Below, piece after piece: positions 4,101 to 5,806 of a stretch of 5,806 bases of DNA. The stretch's first letter is position 1. Every line of letters begins with the position of its first letter. Source of the DNA: Candidatus Peregrinibacteria bacterium CG_4_10_14_0_2_um_filter_43_11 (GTDB lineage Bacteria > Patescibacteriota > Gracilibacteria > UM-FILTER-43-11); the NCBI GenBank assembly GCA_002792495.1, contig PFOK01000023.1, forward strand, positions 1 to 5,806. Reading direction: 5' to 3'. The notes below the pieces were generated by a model. The model did not search any database, had not been told where the DNA came from, and saw only the letters and a list, made by a program, of their open reading frames with translations. Both the position numbers and the translations under genes were made by a program.

Positions 4101-5806
4101 CCAGCCCACAGGCTAGCTTGGTAGTTGCCGGTGCAACTCAGCAATTGGTTGCTACTTACGAATTTGCCGCCGCTAAAGAAGCATTTGATGTTCATGAATT
4201 CACGGTTATCAACGACCTTTCCAGTGCTTTCGACACCGAAACAGATACTTCTTCGGTTCAAAAGGTATGGGTTGAATACCCTGATGTAAATGGCGTTATG
4301 CAAACTTCCAGCCAAAGCTTGGTTAGCGGTGCCGCCAACTTCAGCGGTCTTAGCCCGGCACTTTATGTGCCAAAAGACGGCGTAGCCGTTGTTAAGGTTT
4401 ACGCTGATGTACAGAGCACTGACTACGGTCAGACTCTATCCGGTGCTCGCTTCCGTCTTGGTATGCAAGACGACAATACCGATAGCACCGATGGTACCTT
4501 CCGTGCTTTTGGTGGCGCTTCCGGAGAATCTGTATACGCTCCAACCATTACCGGTGCGGCTAATGTATACGAACACATCGTTCGCTTTACAAAACCAACC
4601 ATCACTTTGGATGGCGCCGGTAGCGGTGCTTTAACAAGTGGCGAAACTAACCTTTACGCCGCTAAAGTCACTGCCGATCCTTCTCGTGGTTTGGAAGTAA
4701 AACGTATTATCTTCAACCTCTCTTCCGTATTCACTGCTGCTACGGATGATCTTCACACCTTCCGTGTTCGAGAAGGCCTCAGTTCATCTGATCTGACCAG
4801 TGCGGAAGCTACTATCGTTGGTCGCTCTGCTGCCGGAGCACAAGCTGTTAGCTTGTACACATACGATGCAAGCGATGCAACTTCTTGGGATGGTATCGAC
4901 GGAACCGATGATGGTGCTGATACCGGTTATGTAATTGTTACCTTCACCACTCCTCGTACTATTTCTGCCGGTGCAAGCAAAACTTTCGTTTTGCGAGCTA
5001 CTGTAGTAGGAGCTAGCGCGACAGGTGAGCAGGTATCTACATCTATTGATGACGATACCGTTAACAACTACTCTGCAAGTGCCGGTGCCGCTTCTATGTT
5101 CCAGGGTTGCTACTACTTTGTAGATCCTAGTGCAGTAACAGATGACGATGCTTACGTAATCACCGACTTAGACTGTGATGGTGCTTCGGACACCGGTGAA
5201 TACGCACTCAATGTTAGCGGTTTCGGTAACGGCACTACGGGTGTTGCCGCAACCGGTCAGGATCTAGACATGACGGGGTACAACGGAGTTCTCCGTGGTG
5301 CGCTTTCTGTTATGGATCCACTCATCGGAACTGATGACGATCACTTCTTCTGGTTCGACGTAGATGTTGATGGAGTTGTAGATACAACTGAAATCACTCT
5401 GTATGCTCATACCACTGCTGGTGATATCACAGCTCTTGATGCTACTGCCGCTAGCGGAATTACCGGTCGTACATTATCAACCGGTACCACCTATTACGGT
5501 CGTGTAAATGTGGGTTATGGATTCATGCTCCATGACTTTGCCGCCGGCGCCGGCCAGGCTGTCGCTGTTATCAACGACGGTGACTTGACTGACGCTGCTA
5601 TCGGCTACGACGCAGGTGAAATCGGTATCGACCTTTTGGGAGAAACCGACGATCTGACTGCTGTTGATGATGTTTACATTGGAGGTGGCACATTGCCTAA
5701 CTTCCTATGGTCAGACAAATCATCCACCAGCCCAAGTCATAGTGAATACACTACGGACTGGACCAGTGGTTACTTGGTAGAAACTCTAAGTTCTCCTTCA
5801 CGAGTA
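1106..5806 (+). CDS. SLH-domain S-layer-like surface protein, 3' partial
   Basis: The product is a very large secreted protein: 1567 codons without a stop, cut by the right edge. ATG 1106 is chosen because the in-frame stop TAA lies at 1061-1063; ATG 1112 is equally possible, and neither has a Shine-Dalgarno sequence. In order: signal peptide (1-31), three SLH domains (about 34-80, 95-149 and 162-209), Thr/Pro linker (220-243), then six beta-rich modules starting near residues 245, 394, 540, 803, 991 and 1164, and a Cys and calcium-loop region (1335-1429). Each module carries a late motif like IPAGGSKTLTV. There are only four cysteines (606, 626, 1335, 1357). Composition is rich in Thr, Ala, Ser, Val, Gly and Asp and poor in Lys and Arg, as in S-layer proteins. 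SLH domains bind cell-wall polymers, so the N-terminus should anchor the protein outside the cell. Arginine is mostly CGT/CGC, consistent with high expression. It could instead be a non-crystalline surface fibre or adhesin. The anchoring class is near certain; S-layer assembly is inferred. Confidence 0.93.
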   Translation, partial: MHMNIIHKLKRVFAVVATVALLATNASVAFAQTFNDVPTDAWYFDYVEQLVDEGVFDVADNFRPDAPLNRAELVKIVITAIDGLAGYEAPATPTFDDVSASAWFYDYVEAAVQLDIVNGYTDASGNLTGLFGPSDTVNRAAATKILVNAFSVPTDLEPVAPFSDVASSAWFYDYVTTAYNQSILDGYENGKFGPADPVTRAQVAKLVVNSQNPFERAVATTPTTPATPTTPETPTTPTTPASTGDLEVSLNDNTSASSTLPLSSSSVSLASFDLTAADDDVVLTNFTVTRGGVGQVTDWTELFLYEGSNRLTTGRTINNDTNVATFPVSLTVSAGTTRTVRVVGNVAASGTANANNQHYFYLASAADVTTNAQSVAGDFPVAGSTFTIGGVSVNTLTVTAGSTPSQPLIGAKDAEIASFKTQAGSTNDVAVHEVTLTQNGSLSTDRLQNLRLLRGNDEVATTAAFASKERVTFVLDTPFVVPEGQTKTWYIRSDIDGGRTTDDIQLYLDETSDIVAIDQQYGHGAAITNSYTGVSLSLKGGKVTVTDNGPSATQIAQNVTNVSLLDYSITTDRDLTVRDATVTVTITDGTNTPDVDADLTMAAGTCTVTGVAASGTNYDITTSSDCADDAVAGDMMSITVGSTVYYARVVSNDGTANVGGGLIVASGSDISTLTSGTILELNPYAYLKNVRVVDLDTGGTLQGPLTLGSQGTKSAVTDTVYRKKFTEDYELAAGESRHLSIQVDTDQYLPAGYQVSALISYSTDDTNAAATGYIKDFAANQDISASDIVGDNLTGKSMTVAANSLTVGLSASPNPTNTSYIKGQTGVKAVGFNFTAGDAGAINIKKLTFRLVADDDGDFDDDNTAPALGDIAAQTVISAVSLYDGNDLIGAPAGLSVGDGGTWVAEADYYKAEFDDLSIVIPAGGSKTLTVQLNLLNSVTGQKYAAVYMVAADDVVAEDKDANSTTASGGTINDQNTSDSYARLVTIAESGTLTVREQSSPQASLVVAGATQQLVATYEFAAAKEAFDVHEFTVINDLSSAFDTETDTSSVQKVWVEYPDVNGVMQTSSQSLVSGAANFSGLSPALYVPKDGVAVVKVYADVQSTDYGQTLSGARFRLGMQDDNTDSTDGTFRAFGGASGESVYAPTITGAANVYEHIVRFTKPTITLDGAGSGALTSGETNLYAAKVTADPSRGLEVKRIIFNLSSVFTAATDDLHTFRVREGLSSSDLTSAEATIVGRSAAGAQAVSLYTYDASDATSWDGIDGTDDGADTGYVIVTFTTPRTISAGASKTFVLRATVVGASATGEQVSTSIDDDTVNNYSASAGAASMFQGCYYFVDPSAVTDDDAYVITDLDCDGASDTGEYALNVSGFGNGTTGVAATGQDLDMTGYNGVLRGALSVMDPLIGTDDDHFFWFDVDVDGVVDTTEITLYAHTTAGDITALDATAASGITGRTLSTGTTYYGRVNVGYGFMLHDFAAGAGQAVAVINDGDLTDAAIGYDAGEIGIDLLGETDDLTAVDDVYIGGGTLPNFLWSDKSSTSPSHSEYTTDWTSGYLVETLSSPSRV
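1205..1345 (+). other. SLH domain 1
   Basis: Residues 34-80 begin with FNDVPTDAWYFDYV, have a central Gly54 and FRPD (62-65), and end with the signature NRAEL (69-73) before a hydrophobic helix. NRAE is a variant of the usual TRAE, whose Arg helps bind the wall polysaccharide in characterised SLH trimers. Confidence 0.88.
1388..1552 (+). other. SLH domain 2
   Basis: Residues 95-149 begin FDDVSASAWFYDYV, continue with IVNGYTD (116-122) and FGPSD (131-135), and end with NRAAATKIL (138-146). The Glu/Gln position of the signature is Ala here, and the linker between the two helices is longer than in domain 1. Confidence 0.88.
1589..1732 (+). other. SLH domain 3
   Basis: Residues 162-209 begin FSDVASSAWFYDYV, continue with ILDGYENGKFGPAD (183-196), and end with TRAQVAKLV (199-207), the copy closest to the consensus. 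The start is almost identical to that of domain 2 in DNA as well as protein (TGGTTCTACGAnTACGT at 1412 and 1613), so 2 and 3 probably arose by a recent duplication. Confidence 0.9.
1763..1834 (+). repeat. Thr/Pro linker coded by a degenerate triplet-based repeat
   Basis: Residues 220-243 consist almost wholly of TTP, ATP and ETP units with Pro every third residue. Such linkers form extended, flexible, often O-glycosylated spacers between a wall anchor and an outer domain. The DNA is a degenerate 9-bp repeat (ACC/ACT followed by CCT/CCA), a likely site for length changes by slippage. Confidence 0.85.
5108..5392 (+). other. C-terminal Cys pair and two calcium-loop motifs
   Basis: Residues 1354-1365 (DLDCDGASDTGE) and 1418-1429 (DVDVDGVVDTTE) both match DxDxDGxxDxxE, the 12-residue calcium loop of EF-hand and dockerin type. 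Cys1357 lies inside the first loop and Cys1335 lies 22 residues before it. The helices that flank true EF-hands are not evident, so these are better called calcium-loop motifs in a beta context. Calcium is required for assembly of several known S-layers, so a structural calcium role is plausible. Confidence 0.6.

Noticed and set aside
1708..4315. Reverse-strand open frames inside the surface gene (for example 1708-1965, 2036-2224, 3656-4030 and 4055-4315)
   Set aside because: They are antisense shadows of a repetitive Thr/Ala/Val/Gly-rich gene; their translations are low in complexity or match no known pattern.
1106..5806. Recoding of UGA as glycine (Gracilibacteria-type code)
   Set aside because: No TGA codon occurs in the 1567-codon frame, while glycine is frequent and always GGN.

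Overview
The window is dominated by one very large secreted surface protein gene. It starts near base 1106 on the + strand and is still open at the right edge, giving 1567 codons without a stop. The product has a signal peptide, three S-layer homology (SLH) domains, a Thr/Pro linker, and then about 1,300 residues of repeated beta-rich modules. Near the end are two calcium-loop motifs of the form DxDxDGxxDxxE. It is best described as an S-layer-like or other cell-surface structural protein.

Organism: this is inference only. The layout (SLH triplet, TP linker, Thr/Ala/Ser/Val/Gly/Asp-rich beta modules, almost no Cys), a start with no Shine-Dalgarno sequence, and an intergenic palindromic element of the ATTCCGTx/xACGGAAT type together suggest a Candidate Phyla Radiation (Patescibacteria) genome, perhaps Peregrinibacteria-like. 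No TGA occurs in the long frame and glycine is encoded by normal GGN codons, so there is no sign of the UGA=Gly code of Gracilibacteria/Absconditabacteria. No rRNA, tRNA or housekeeping gene is present to confirm the lineage.

Layout. Bases 1-530 hold no gene I can support. They contain a nested inverted-repeat element at 133-234 flanked by AAGGGGG, a 15-bp imperfect direct repeat at 16-30 and 273-287, a 9-bp tandem repeat, and two further palindromes. A near-consensus sigma-70 promoter (TTGACA, 17 bp, TAAAAT) lies at 535-563 and points right, but no convincing gene follows it. On the opposite strand, 633-914 holds an unrecognised open frame with protein-like codon use and one in-frame TAG, possibly a small gene or a decayed one. 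Bases 879-933 carry five copies of the heptamer ATTGATT/AATCAAT, partly arranged as perfect inverted repeats, and a sixth copy lies at 1064-1070 just before the big gene. A stable hairpin at 1027-1053, bracketed by TTTGCAAAAAA repeats, completes the leader region. From 1106 onward everything is the surface protein.

How it fits together: one structural gene sits behind about 1.1 kb of non-coding or degraded sequence rich in palindromes. An abundant surface-layer gene with an isolated, elaborate control region is a reasonable reading, but no regulator is visible and regulation is not demonstrated.
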